A DNA stretch of 64,000 nt from Qipengyuania polymorpha. Lineage in GTDB: Bacteria > Pseudomonadota > Alphaproteobacteria > Sphingomonadales > Sphingomonadaceae. A program made the translations under genes and the position numbers. The first letter of the stretch is position 1, and every line of letters starts with the position of its first letter. Below, piece by piece: positions 9,298 to 20,142 of this stretch. The stretch is taken from contig NZ_JAIGNK010000001.1 in NCBI RefSeq assembly GCF_019711435.1, positions 930,001-994,000 of the forward strand, given 5' to 3'. The notes under the pieces were generated by a model, which saw only the letters and a program-made list of their open reading frames with translations, was not told where the DNA came from and made no database searches.

Positions 9298-10170
9298 TCA
9301 GCATTCCTCTGCCGTGTTGAGCGGCGGCGGTCCGGGAGGCACGCGCGCCTCGCGCATCCAGAAGGGGTCCGATTTCAGGCGATGGTTGTCGCCATAGGCC
9401 TGCGCCAATGCGGCGTAGAGCTTGGGGTCGTAGGCCTCCAAGTCGGGATGGTTTAGGATTTGCCGCCCGTCTATCATCACCCGCCGGTTCGAATTGAACC
9501 AGATTTGCGTGCCTTCCGCCCAGTACTCCTGGATGGTCGTGGTGGCATATTCGTTGAGCCAGAGGTCGTTCGCCAGCGCATTGGCATAGGCCGCCACGAC
9601 CTCCGCATACAGCGCCGGGTCGACCGCCTCGATGGCGAAGAGGACATTATGCGCCATCTCGTGGACGAAGATGGTCTCGCCCCAATAGCGCGTGCTGGGC
9701 AGCCCCAGCACGTCCTCTTCCGAGCCGACAGTACGCTTGCCGCCAATCCCCCTCGCCCGCGCATCCCAGTAGGCGCGGTCTGTCAATGCGCCGATGCGGA
9801 CATCGTAATGTTTGAGTTCGCATCGCGTGAGGCGTGGATCGTCCCGCGCTGGCTTGGACCAGTGCGCCTTTTCGGGAAGGTCGAGCAGGGCTTCTTCCTC
9901 GGCGATGATCGCGACGCGGTAGTCGTTTCCGACCAACCAGTCGGCAAGATCGGGCCGATAGGCCAACAGGCCCGAGGCCATGTCGCGCGCGGCGAGCAAG
10001 GCTTCGTCGGGCACGCGGTCGGAGGAGAGGATGGGGATGCCTCGGGCAGAGACGTACTTCTTGTAGAACTGTTCGGCTCCGATGTCGGTAGGCGGAGATC
10101 CCACACTTGCGCAAGCAGCGACAGCGAAGCAGGTGACAATAGCCGTCGCAGCAGTTGCAGCTTTTCTCAC
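9298..10170 (-). CDS. Lipoprotein with an HExxH zinc-protease motif (unassigned family)
   Basis: 290 aa from a GTG at 10170 that overlaps the preceding gene's stop (GTGA). The reading frame is open further upstream, but this start gives a proper lipoprotein signal peptide ending FAVAACAS, with lipidation at Cys20. It contains HEMAH at residues 170-174 within FVHEMAHNV and an E-x-x-x-E pair in TTIQEYWAEGTQIWF about 41-45 residues later, which fits a gluzincin-type third zinc ligand. I infer a membrane-anchored periplasmic metallopeptidase of unknown substrate. It forms a unit with the small membrane protein upstream and follows sdhA on the same strand. Confidence 0.65.
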   Translation of the reverse strand: MRKAATAATAIVTCFAVAACASVGSPPTDIGAEQFYKKYVSARGIPILSSDRVPDEALLAARDMASGLLAYRPDLADWLVGNDYRVAIIAEEEALLDLPEKAHWSKPARDDPRLTRCELKHYDVRIGALTDRAYWDARARGIGGKRTVGSEEDVLGLPSTRYWGETIFVHEMAHNVLFAIEAVDPALYAEVVAAYANALANDLWLNEYATTTIQEYWAEGTQIWFNSNRRVMIDGRQILNHPDLEAYDPKLYAALAQAYGDNHRLKSDPFWMREARVPPGPPPLNTAEEC

Positions 10171-10703
10171 TTGACCATGCCCGCCCGAAAACGCCGCAGG
10201 TCCACAGCCATCTGGGCCGGACGGAATCCCCTGCCGGCAAGCAGGCGACGAAAATCGGCCAGGTGGTCGAAATGCTGCAGTTGGCGATGATAATAGTTCA
10301 CATATTCGAGTACCGCCAATGTGCTGCACACGCTTGCCGTAATGCGGTCGGCAAGGGAAACCGACAGACCAGGGTCCAGCCATGAGGCGATCGCTGCTAG
10401 GAAAGCTGCACCACTCAGGATCGCGAGCGGAACCTGCCACCGGTCCGCCTGGGCGAGTACACGACCAAGCCGGGCAGCTCGCCCTTCGAGCGCATCGAGC
10501 TTTCCGCGCCAGTAAAGCCCGCCTACGACAAGCAAGCCACTCATAGGCACGAAGCTGAGCCATGACAGCCAGCCAAGTTCCGAATGGCTGGTTGAGGTGA
10601 GGAAAATGGCCAACGCGGGGATCATAACCGCGTTGGCCAGTTCGAGCTTCCAATAGCCGGCAAGGCGATTGCGAATGTCCGTCCGATTGGGATTGGCACT
10701 CAT
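10167..10703 (-). CDS. Small multi-pass membrane protein, function unknown
   Basis: 178 aa with about four hydrophobic segments (AVMIPALAIFLTS, WLSFVPMSGLLVVGGLYW, VPLAILSGAAFLAAIASW, ITASVCSTLAVLEYVNYY) and a basic C-terminal tail (LAGRGFRPAQMAVDLRRFRA). I do not recognise the family. It begins about 28 bases downstream of the sdhA stop on the same strand and overlaps the HExxH lipoprotein gene by 4 bases, so the two are probably cotranslated, perhaps from the sdh transcript. Confidence 0.6.
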   Translation of the reverse strand: MSANPNRTDIRNRLAGYWKLELANAVMIPALAIFLTSTSHSELGWLSWLSFVPMSGLLVVGGLYWRGKLDALEGRAARLGRVLAQADRWQVPLAILSGAAFLAAIASWLDPGLSVSLADRITASVCSTLAVLEYVNYYHRQLQHFDHLADFRRLLAGRGFRPAQMAVDLRRFRAGMVK

Positions 10704-10730
10704 TCGCGACTCTTTATCGGGCGGGAGCGA

Positions 10731-12572
10731 TCAGTAAACCCGCTTCTTCGGCTCGATATACTTCACATCGTCGGTGAGCGTGTATTCGTGGACCGGGCGG
10801 TAGTCGATTTTCACGCCGCCGCCCTGGCCGCCCCAGCCTTCAAACCAGGCGATGGTGTGCTTCATCCAGTTCTTGTCGTCACGCTCGGGGAAGTCCTCGT
10901 GCGCGTGGGCGCCGCGGCTTTCCTTGCGGTTCTCGGCCGAGGCCATGGTGACATTGGCCTGCGCCATGAGATTGTCGAGCTCGAGCGTCTCGATGAGATC
11001 GCTGTTCCAGATCAGCGAGCGGTCGAAGACCTTGATGTCCTCCATCCGCTTGTTGACGTTCTTGAGGACCTCAACACCTTCGGCGAGCAGCTTGCTGTCG
11101 CGGAACACGGCGGCGTGCTTCTGCATGCCCTTCTGCATTTCCGCGCGCACCTCTGCCGTAGGCGAAGCACCGTCAGCATGGCGGAAGTGGTCGAGACGAC
11201 CCAGTGCCATATCCGCGCTGTCCTTGGGCAGTTCGGCATGGCTCGCGCCGGGCTTGATGATTTCCTTCAGGCGATGGCCGGTTGCGCGGCCGAAGACCAC
11301 GAGATCGATCAGCGAGTTCGAGCCAAGGCGGTTCGCGCCGTGGACCGAAACGCAGGCCGCTTCGCCGACCGCGAACAGGCCCGGGACGATCTTTTCCGGA
11401 TCCTTCGGGTCGCCCGCCATGACTTCGCCGTGGAAGTTACAGGGGATGCCGCCCATGTTGTAATGCACCGTCGGAGTGACGGGCAGCGGCTGCTTGGTCA
11501 GGTCGACACCGGCAAAGATCTTGCCGCTTTCGGTGATGCCCGGCAGGCGCTCGCCCAGCACCTTGGGATCGATATGGTCGAGGTGCAGGAAGATGTGGTC
11601 GCCATCGGGACCGACGCCGCGGCCCTCACGCATTTCCAGCGCCATCGAACGCGACACCACGTCACGCGAGGCGAGGTCCTTGGCCGAGGGGGCGTAGCGT
11701 TCCATGAACCGCTCGCCTTCGGAGTTGGTGAGGTAGCCGCCCTCGCCGCGCGCGCCCTCGGTGATAAGCACGCCCGCGCCGTAAATGCCGGTCGGGTGGA
11801 ACTGGACGAACTCCATGTCCTGCAGCGGCAGGCCGGCGCGCAGCACCATGCCGCCGCCGTCGCCGGTGCAGGTATGGGCCGAAGTCGCGGTGAAGTAGCA
11901 GCGGCCATAACCGCCTGTCGCCAGCACGACCGCCTGGCTGCGGAAGCGGTGGATGGTCCCGTCGTCGAGGCACATGGCAATGACGCCGCGGCAAACCTTG
12001 CCGTCGGGTCCGTCTTCCATGATGAGGTCGAGCGCGAAATATTCGATGAAGAAGTCCGCGTCATACTTCAGGCTCTGCTGGTAGAGCGCGTGGAGCATGG
12101 CGTGGCCGGTACGGTCGGCAGCGGCGCAGGTGCGCTGCACCGGCGGGCCTTCGCCCATGTTCTGCATGTGGCCGCCGAAGGGGCGCTGGTAGATCGTGCC
12201 ATCCTTGTTGCGGCTGAAGGGCACGCCGGCATGTTCCAGCTCGTAAACCGCCTGCGGGGCTTCGCGGACCATGTATTCGATGGCGTCCTGGTCGCCGAGC
12301 CAGTCGGAGCCCTTGACGGTATCGTACATGTGCCAGGACCAGTGGTCGGGCGTGTTGTTGCCAAGGCTGGCCGCGATGCCGCCCTGTGCTGCAACCGTGT
12401 GCGAACGCGTCGGGAAGACCTTGGTGATGCAGGCCGTCTTCAGGCCGGCTTCCGCGCTGCCCATGGTTGCGCGCAGGCCCGAGCCGCCCGCGCCCACGAC
12501 GACGGTGTCATAGGTGTGGTCGATGATGGGGTAGCTACGACCGCCGATTTCGAAAGTGTCGGTGCGGGCCAT
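10731..12572 (-). CDS. sdhA: Succinate dehydrogenase flavoprotein subunit
   Basis: 613 aa from the ATG at 12572, which shares one base with the sdhD stop (TGATG). This is the catalytic subunit of complex II, which oxidises succinate to fumarate at the inner membrane. Visible features are the FAD-binding [15 protein letters not shown], the covalent-FAD histidine in [10 protein letters not shown], the active-site [10 protein letters not shown]-like segment ([11 protein letters not shown]), and the C-terminal [15 protein letters not shown]. The operon order here is sdhC-sdhD-sdhA. The expected sdhB does not follow; an unknown membrane protein gene does. Confidence 0.97.
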   Translation of the reverse strand: MARTDTFEIGGRSYPIIDHTYDTVVVGAGGSGLRATMGSAEAGLKTACITKVFPTRSHTVAAQGGIAASLGNNTPDHWSWHMYDTVKGSDWLGDQDAIEYMVREAPQAVYELEHAGVPFSRNKDGTIYQRPFGGHMQNMGEGPPVQRTCAAADRTGHAMLHALYQQSLKYDADFFIEYFALDLIMEDGPDGKVCRGVIAMCLDDGTIHRFRSQAVVLATGGYGRCYFTATSAHTCTGDGGGMVLRAGLPLQDMEFVQFHPTGIYGAGVLITEGARGEGGYLTNSEGERFMERYAPSAKDLASRDVVSRSMALEMREGRGVGPDGDHIFLHLDHIDPKVLGERLPGITESGKIFAGVDLTKQPLPVTPTVHYNMGGIPCNFHGEVMAGDPKDPEKIVPGLFAVGEAACVSVHGANRLGSNSLIDLVVFGRATGHRLKEIIKPGASHAELPKDSADMALGRLDHFRHADGASPTAEVRAEMQKGMQKHAAVFRDSKLLAEGVEVLKNVNKRMEDIKVFDRSLIWNSDLIETLELDNLMAQANVTMASAENRKESRGAHAHEDFPERDDKNWMKHTIAWFEGWGGQGGGVKIDYRPVHEYTLTDDVKYIEPKKRVY

Positions 12573-12958
12573 CAGGCGGCTCCTCCGAGAGCGATGCGGG
12601 CGATGGACACGAGGCCGAACGCTGCGCCGCCGATTGTTGCAAGGTTGAGAAGGGCGAGCGTGGCAAACTTGGTGCCCGCTTCGTGGACATAGTCTTCGAC
12701 CAGCACCTGCAGGCCGAGGCGTGCGTGCCAGAATACGCTGACGATGAGCAGCGCCAGCGCGGTCGCGGGAAGCGTCTGCGAGGCCCATTTGGTCATGGTG
12801 GCGTAGTCGTAGGCCGGCAGCAGCGCGAGGCTGGTCACGAGGAACAGCATCAGCACGAGGTTGCCGATGGCGGTGAAGCGCTGCACCAGCCAGTGATGCG
12901 CGCCCTCATGCGCCGAGCCGAGCCCGCGCACGCGTTTGATGGGAGTGTCGTGTGCCAT
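12572..12958 (-). CDS. sdhD: Succinate dehydrogenase membrane anchor subunit
   Basis: 128 aa from the ATG at 12958; the frame is open upstream but this start matches family length. There are three transmembrane helices ([50 protein letters not shown]). The heme and quinone-site signature is seen as [15 protein letters not shown]. It anchors SdhAB to the membrane with SdhC and takes part in ubiquinone reduction. It follows sdhC by 14 bases and overlaps sdhA by one base. Confidence 0.93.
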   Translation of the reverse strand: MAHDTPIKRVRGLGSAHEGAHHWLVQRFTAIGNLVLMLFLVTSLALLPAYDYATMTKWASQTLPATALALLIVSVFWHARLGLQVLVEDYVHEAGTKFATLALLNLATIGGAAFGLVSIARIALGGAA

Positions 12959-12972
12959 GTCTTGCGATGCCC

Positions 12973-13353
12973 TTAGCGAAGCAGGACGACTGCCCAGAAG
13001 GCAGCGGTCAGGAGAATTGCGATGATGGGCGAGAGAACCGACCACGTCTTGTTGGTGTCGAGTTCGTAACCTGCGCCGATGTCGAGGACGAAGTGGCGAA
13101 GGCCGCTCATCATGTGGGTGAAGAAGGCCCAGCTCAGGCCCACCAGCACCACCATGCCCACGGGCGAGCCCATCACTTCGGCGAAGGTGGCGTAGCTTTC
13201 CGCCCCGCCTGCCATCGCGCCCAGCCACCACAGCAGCACGGCTAGGCCGACGATGGCGAGGCCGTCCCCGGTGACACGGTGGAGGATGGAGACCAGCATG
13301 TGCGGGCCCCATTTCCAAATTTGCAGATGCGGTGAAAGCGGGCGATTTGCCAT
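12973..13353 (-). CDS. sdhC: Succinate dehydrogenase cytochrome b556 subunit
   Basis: 126 aa, three transmembrane helices. The SdhC signatures are clear: RPLSPHLQIWKWGPHM near the N-terminus, the SILHRVTG motif with the conserved Ser and His-Arg, and the heme-ligand segment GLRHFVLDIG. It is the first gene of the sdhCDA run and is divergent from the SDR gene at 13465, with about 110 bases between them holding both promoters. Confidence 0.95.
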   Translation of the reverse strand: MANRPLSPHLQIWKWGPHMLVSILHRVTGDGLAIVGLAVLLWWLGAMAGGAESYATFAEVMGSPVGMVVLVGLSWAFFTHMMSGLRHFVLDIGAGYELDTNKTWSVLSPIIAILLTAAFWAVVLLR

Positions 13354-13464
13354 GGAGTTTACGTCCGTTGCGAGAATTTTCGTCGCGCCTCCTTAGCGAA
13401 GCTGGCGGGTGGTGCAAGGCGCGCGGCCTCGACATTTGCCGCAAAGTTTCGAATAGCGTGGTGC

Positions 13465-14175
13465 ATGACATGCATTCTTCTCACCGGCGCTTCGCGCGGG
13501 ATAGGCGCGGCGGCGCGCGAAGCCCTGGAAGCGCGCGGCGCCAAGGTCATCGGCCAATCGACCAGCGGGGAAGGCTTCGGCACGCTGGCCGCCGACTTTC
13601 GCGACCCGCTCGCACCCAAGATGCTGTGGGAAGCCGCGCTCGAACAGGCGGGCGGCGAGATTGACGTGCTGGTGAACAATGCGGGCCTGTTTGCGCCGAA
13701 CCCGGTCGATGTGTCGGACATCGAATGGCTAGACGCGTGGGAAGACACCATGCGTATCAACTTGACTGCCTCGGCCCAGCTCAGCCGGTTCGCCGTGCGC
13801 CACTGGCAGGAAACGGGCAGCAGCGGACGCATCGTTCATGTCGCGAGCCGCGCAGGACACCGCGGCGATTCGCCCGCGCACTGGCACTATGCCGCGAGCA
13901 AGGGCGGGATGCTGGCGATGCACAAGAGCATCGCACGCGCCTATGCAGCGATGCGCATTTATAGCTTCGCAGTCACGCCCGGTTTCACCGACACTGCGAT
14001 GGCGGGAGACTATCTTGAAAGCCGCGGCGGCGACGGCCTGCTCGCCGATATCCCGCTGGGACGCGTCGCCGAACCTGCCGAAATGGCGCGCATCATCGAA
14101 TTCTGTGCACTCGACGCCCCGCCCAGCATGACGGGGGCCACGCTCGATGCCAATGGGGCAAGCTATGTCCGTTAG
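13465..14175 (+). CDS. SDR family oxidoreductase
   Basis: 236 aa short-chain dehydrogenase with TGASRGIG for cofactor binding, VLVNNAG, a serine in HVASRAGH, and the catalytic YAASK. The enzyme is likely NAD(P)-dependent and cytosolic, and the substrate cannot be told from sequence. Overall it resembles 3-oxoacyl-ACP reductase-like SDRs, although fabG proper is at 54 kb. The metallo-beta-lactamase gene starts 11 bases before its stop, so the two are translationally coupled. Confidence 0.85.
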   Translation: MTCILLTGASRGIGAAAREALEARGAKVIGQSTSGEGFGTLAADFRDPLAPKMLWEAALEQAGGEIDVLVNNAGLFAPNPVDVSDIEWLDAWEDTMRINLTASAQLSRFAVRHWQETGSSGRIVHVASRAGHRGDSPAHWHYAASKGGMLAMHKSIARAYAAMRIYSFAVTPGFTDTAMAGDYLESRGGDGLLADIPLGRVAEPAEMARIIEFCALDAPPSMTGATLDANGASYVR

Positions 14176-15121
14176 ATCGCTGCTACCACTCGCTTTCGTG
14201 CTTGGCCTTGCTGGCTGCACGGCCACGGCACCTGTCGACAGTGAGGTCGCGGCGGCTCCGCCCGCGCCGACCGTCGAACTCGACCCGAAGATGCTCCAAG
14301 CCAAGAAGCTCGCTTTCCTCGACACCTGCGAAGCGTGGGACGAGTGGGACAAGCCCGCCCCGCCCTTCCAGCTTCTGGGCAACAGCTTTTACGTCGGCAC
14401 ATGCGGTATTTCTGCCATCCTCGTAACCGGCGATGCAGGCCACGTACTGCTCGACAGCGGCGTGCCTTCGGCGGCTCCGCTCGTCCTCGCCAACATCCGT
14501 GAACTCGGCTTCGATCCGAAAGACGTTCGCTACATCCTGATGAGCCATGAGCATTTCGACCATGTCGGCGCTCACTCGGCTTTGGCGGATGCGACCGGTG
14601 CGAGGATCGTGGCCTCCGCCCGCGCGAAAGCCGTACTTGAAAGCGGAGACCTCGCTGCGGACGACCCCCAGGCTGCCAGCGGCCATCCCGCCACGACTTC
14701 GGTTAAGGTCGACAAGGTCATGGCGGATGGGGAAGTGCTCCGGCTGGGAGGGCTGGAGTTCACAGCCCACACGACGCCCGGCCATTCACCCGGCGCGATG
14801 AGCTGGACATGGAATTCGTGCAGCCTGCCCTTCGAACCGCCGATTTGCAGCCGCACTGCCTATGTCGACAGCCTCTCCGCGGTCTCGGCGGATGGCTACC
14901 GCTTCAGCGACCGCCCCCAGTATGTCGCCGCTTTCCGCGACAGTATCGACAAGGTGCGTTTCCTGCCCTGCGACTACATCGTCACCCCGCACCCTTCGGC
15001 GAGCGGTATGCTCAGGGGCATGAAGGAGGGAAGCTACGGCAAGCCCGGGCCATGCCAGCGTTATGCCGATGCGCTGACCGAAAAGCTCGACGCGCGCCTT
15101 GCCAGGGAGGCCGCCGAATGA
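14165..15121 (+). CDS. Subclass B3 metallo-beta-lactamase (lipoprotein)
   Basis: 318 aa from the ATG at 14165; an earlier in-frame ATG at 14147 is less likely because it puts six extra residues before the signal peptide. The signal ends in a lipobox, FVLGLAGC, with lipidation at Cys18. The zinc ligands of subclass B3 are all visible: H128, H130, D132 and H133 in SHEHFDHVG, H207 in HTTPGHSPGAMSW, and H276 in DYIVTPHPSA. The segments VDSLSAVSADGYRF and FLPCDYI are typical of the subclass. B3 enzymes hydrolyse penicillins, cephalosporins and carbapenems in the periplasm, so real activity is plausible. It sits between an SDR and prmA with overlapping ends. Confidence 0.9.
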   Translation: MSVRSLLPLAFVLGLAGCTATAPVDSEVAAAPPAPTVELDPKMLQAKKLAFLDTCEAWDEWDKPAPPFQLLGNSFYVGTCGISAILVTGDAGHVLLDSGVPSAAPLVLANIRELGFDPKDVRYILMSHEHFDHVGAHSALADATGARIVASARAKAVLESGDLAADDPQAASGHPATTSVKVDKVMADGEVLRLGGLEFTAHTTPGHSPGAMSWTWNSCSLPFEPPICSRTAYVDSLSAVSADGYRFSDRPQYVAAFRDSIDKVRFLPCDYIVTPHPSASGMLRGMKEGSYGKPGPCQRYADALTEKLDARLAREAAE

Positions 15122-16020
15122 GCGCGTGGAAACTCTCGGGCGAAGGCACGAAGTCAGTCGTCCAGGCAGCCCTCCTCGCGCATGAGGATGCGTGGGACTT
15201 CCCCGAGGAATTGGTCGTCTCGGGCCGCGAGATCGCAGAGGACAAACCCGACGACTGGATTCTCGAAGTCTGGCTCGACCACAAGCCGACTACTGCCGAC
15301 AAGAAAGCCGTCGCAGCGCTGTTCGCCGATGGCGCGCCGAAGCTGGTCGCCGAGAAACTGCCCGACGAAGACTGGGTGACACTGAGCCAGCAGGGTGTCG
15401 AACCCATCCGAGCAGGCCGTTTCCATGTCCGCACGCCCGAATATCCGGCGGACGAGACGCTCGTCGATTTCGTCATTCCCGCCAGCCAGGCCTTCGGGAC
15501 CGGGCAGCACGAGACCACCGCCGCCTGCCTCGCCATGCTCGACCTCATGAAGCGCGAGGGGCTGGTGGTGAAGAACCATGCCGACATCGGCACCGGCACC
15601 GGCCTGCTCGCCTTCGCCGCGATGCACCTTTGGCCTCACGCCAAGGCGACCGCATCCGATATCGACGCGGTTTGTGCGAGCGTGGTCGAGGACAATTGCG
15701 CCACCAATCGCGTTGCGGCGGGCGCAGGCGCGGGTGAACTCACCATGGTCATCGCGCCGGGCACCGATGACGCCCTGATTCAGGCCCGCGCGCCCTATGA
15801 TTTGCTCATCGCGAACATCCTCGCCGGACCTCTGGTGGAACTCGCACCCGACTTCGCTTCCGTAACCGCGCCGGGAGGCAGCCTACTCTTGGCAGGCCTG
15901 ATCCAGACGCAGGAGGCCGAGGTCCGCGCAGCCTATCGCAGGCAGGGCTTCCGCCTCGCCCGCCGCGTTACCAATGGCGACTGGTCCATCCTCTGGATGC
16001 GCAAGAGCCGCTTTAGGTGA
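15118..16020 (+). CDS. prmA: Ribosomal protein L11 methyltransferase
   Basis: 300 aa from the ATG at 15118, which overlaps the beta-lactamase stop (ATGA). PrmA trimethylates ribosomal protein L11. The N-terminal substrate-recognition domain is followed by a Rossmann methyltransferase domain with the SAM motif DIGTGTGLLAFAA, the conserved AFGTGQHETT loop, and the N-I-L-A segment in LLIANILAGPL. It is the third gene of a four-gene plus-strand run with overlapping ends. Confidence 0.95.
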   Translation: MSAWKLSGEGTKSVVQAALLAHEDAWDFPEELVVSGREIAEDKPDDWILEVWLDHKPTTADKKAVAALFADGAPKLVAEKLPDEDWVTLSQQGVEPIRAGRFHVRTPEYPADETLVDFVIPASQAFGTGQHETTAACLAMLDLMKREGLVVKNHADIGTGTGLLAFAAMHLWPHAKATASDIDAVCASVVEDNCATNRVAAGAGAGELTMVIAPGTDDALIQARAPYDLLIANILAGPLVELAPDFASVTAPGGSLLLAGLIQTQEAEVRAAYRRQGFRLARRVTNGDWSILWMRKSRFR

Positions 16021-16697
16021 GGAAGAAGCGCGCGGTGAGAGCGGCCTTGTGGCTCCTCGCCATCCCCGTGGTTGCGACCATCCTCTTCCTGCTTTCCGCA
16101 TGGGTAGGCAGCTCAATTCCGCGCAATTCGGGCTGGGAGGAACCGGAAGGCGGTGTCGAAATCATGGTCGGCGACAACGGCATCCATACCGAAATCGTCA
16201 TGCCCCTGGTCTCTCCGCTCAAGGACTGGCGCGAAACCTTTCCGGCGTCCGACCTTAAGGCACCCTATCGCGCCTACACGCATGTCGCGGTGAGCTGGGG
16301 CGAGCGGGAGGTGTTCCTCAACACACCGACCTGGGGCGACCTCACCATCTCCAGCGCCTTTCGGGCAGCCTTCGGCGGTGACGGCCTCATCCACGCCTCG
16401 CATTACGTGCGCCCTGCCCCCGGCCCGTCCAACCGGCCTCTGCGCCTGAGCGAGGAGCAATATGCCCTGCTGGTGTCGCTAATCGAAGCGCAAATTCCGC
16501 CTTACGAAGGACGCGAAACTTATCCCGGCTATGGCACCTACGACGTGTTCTACGATGCGCCCGGGACCTACCACCTCGGGAATACGTGCAACCAGTGGAC
16601 CTCGGACACGCTCGCCGCAGCGGGTGTCAAAGTCGGACGCTGGACGCCGCTTCCGGGCGGCGTGATGAAATGGGTGGAAGAGCCCGTCGCCGACTAG
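16017..16697 (+). CDS. DUF2459 / TIGR02117 family membrane-anchored protein
   Basis: 226 aa starting at GTG, overlapping the prmA stop (GTGA). One N-terminal membrane anchor (LWLLAIPVVATILFLLSAWVG) precedes a periplasmic domain. Family hallmarks are the NGIHTEIVMP segment, WGEREVFLNTPTW, and the CNQWTSDTL motif with a conserved cysteine, all typical of TIGR02117 proteins. The biochemical role is not known. Its TAG stop shares the four bases CTAG with the stop of the convergent class A-like beta-lactamase, so no terminator separates them. Confidence 0.85.
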   Translation: MRKKRAVRAALWLLAIPVVATILFLLSAWVGSSIPRNSGWEEPEGGVEIMVGDNGIHTEIVMPLVSPLKDWRETFPASDLKAPYRAYTHVAVSWGEREVFLNTPTWGDLTISSAFRAAFGGDGLIHASHYVRPAPGPSNRPLRLSEEQYALLVSLIEAQIPPYEGRETYPGYGTYDVFYDAPGTYHLGNTCNQWTSDTLAAAGVKVGRWTPLPGGVMKWVEEPVAD

Positions 16698-17803
16698 GCA
16701 GTAGTCCTGCCCAGCTGCCCCTCGTGATAGCGAACGACGCTGCGCGTGACCTCCTGCATCATCGCCATGCGCGCAGCGTATGAGGCGCGCGTGCGCCCGA
16801 TGAACACGACCAGCGCATATTGCGAGCCGTCGGGCGCGGTAAGGATGCCGACATCGTTGTATCCCGACTGGACCCCGTCGAAATATTGGCCCGTCCCGGT
16901 CTTGTGCGCGATGCTCCAGCCATCCGGCACACCACCCTTGAGGCGGCGCGGCCCGCTCTTGGTTTCCTCCATGATGGAGAGCATGAGTTGGGTCGATTTC
17001 TCAGACAGCAGATCTCCCCGTGCCAGCCTCGCCAGCGCCTTCGACATGGCTGCAGCCTTCGCCCCGTCCATCGGATCGGCAAGATAGGCGTTGAAGGCAC
17101 GGCGACGGTCTTTTTCCGGCACGCGGTCGCGCGCTTCGTAGAAAGCGTTTTCGATGGAGTAGGACTGCCGCCACTTGAGACCGGCAATTTGGCTCTGCTT
17201 GGTACGCTCGTCGGTGCCGAACTGGACCCCCGCAATGCCATTGCGGCGCATGAAGGCCTCCACCGCCTGCGGTCCGCCGACGCGGCGCAGCAAACGGTCG
17301 TTCGCGGTGTTGTCGCTCTGCGTGATTGCGCGGCTCATCAGGTCGCCATAATCGGTGCTGAAGGAACCACGCGATCGGACTAGGTTACGCGTCGGCTGGT
17401 AAAAAACGGTGAGGTCTTCGGCGCGCAGCGTCACCGGCTCTTCGAGGTCCAGCGCGCCATTGTCGACAAGGTCGAGTGCGGTCATCGTCACCCACAGCTT
17501 GCTGACGCTTTGCTGCGGGAACGGCGTGTCGCCATCATGCGCCATGGTGGCCATCGTTTCGACCTCGGTTACCGCAATCCCTGCAACCCCATCGAAGTTC
17601 TCGCCCAGTTCGACCAGCTCCCGCTCGAGTGCTTCTTGCGCCTCGTCGAGTTCGGGTGCGGGCGGCGTCAGATCCTTCTCGGCCAACACGATGCGCTGCT
17701 GGAACTGCTCGGCGGATTCGCCCGGCGTGCTCAGCCGCGTGGCTAGGACAAGGAAAGCGCCGACAATGGCGATTGTCAGGAACAGGACTGGGGAACGGCT
17801 CAC
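16694..17803 (-). CDS. Class A-like serine beta-lactamase with an enlarged omega region
   Basis: 369 aa from a GTG with a good ribosome site (AGGGTGA 4-5 bases upstream). An N-terminal hydrophobic segment (VLFLTIAIVGAFLVLATRL) acts as a signal anchor or signal peptide. The serine motifs are S99-V-S-K102, S163-D-N165 and K301-T-G303. SDN and KTG are 138 residues apart against about 104 in TEM-type enzymes, and the canonical ExxLN omega-loop motif is not recognisable. The extra ~34 residues lie around LKWRQSYSIENAFYEARDRV. The enzyme may be a true beta-lactamase with an altered deacylation site or a related serine hydrolase. It is convergent with the DUF2459 gene. Confidence 0.8.
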   Translation of the reverse strand: MSRSPVLFLTIAIVGAFLVLATRLSTPGESAEQFQQRIVLAEKDLTPPAPELDEAQEALERELVELGENFDGVAGIAVTEVETMATMAHDGDTPFPQQSVSKLWVTMTALDLVDNGALDLEEPVTLRAEDLTVFYQPTRNLVRSRGSFSTDYGDLMSRAITQSDNTANDRLLRRVGGPQAVEAFMRRNGIAGVQFGTDERTKQSQIAGLKWRQSYSIENAFYEARDRVPEKDRRRAFNAYLADPMDGAKAAAMSKALARLARGDLLSEKSTQLMLSIMEETKSGPRRLKGGVPDGWSIAHKTGTGQYFDGVQSGYNDVGILTAPDGSQYALVVFIGRTRASYAARMAMMQEVTRSVVRYHEGQLGRTTA

Positions 17804-17847
17804 ATCACCCTAACGAGAGGTAAGCCGATGGTTTCCGAACAATTTGT

Positions 17848-18036
17848 TCAGCGGGTGTCGTCGCTATGCTCATCGCTGTCGCGACCCTCGGCATCACGCT
17901 CGTCCTCTTCCTTGAACGCCGCGCTGAACGCCACCGCGAAACAAAGCCCGATTGCGATGCCGAGCACGAAATTGCCCATGGTGGCAGCGAACATCACACC
18001 AAAAACCGCGCCCAAAGCCATGACGCGCGCGTTCAT
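17848..18036 (-). CDS. Small membrane protein downstream of ligA
   Basis: 62 aa. It starts 3 bases after the ligA stop, so it is probably cotranscribed. Two glycine/alanine-rich hydrophobic stretches (ALGAVFGVMFAATMGNFVLG and IAIGLCFAVAFSAAF) are followed by a strongly acidic tail (KEEDERDAEGRDSDEHSDD). This looks like a real small inner-membrane protein rather than a shadow ORF, but the function is unknown. Confidence 0.6.
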   Translation of the reverse strand: MNARVMALGAVFGVMFAATMGNFVLGIAIGLCFAVAFSAAFKEEDERDAEGRDSDEHSDDTR

Positions 18037-18039
18037 CGC

Positions 18040-20142
<2,103 letters not shown>

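Noticed and set aside
9481-9500. GGTTCGAATTGAACC palindrome resembling a tRNA T-arm
   Set aside because: Lies inside the HExxH lipoprotein coding sequence and no cloverleaf can be built.
10788-12692. Long open frame (634 codons) on the plus strand opposite sdhA
   Set aside because: Shadow of sdhA: composition is His/Arg/Ala-rich, as expected from the antisense of a GC-rich gene, and sdhA is certain.
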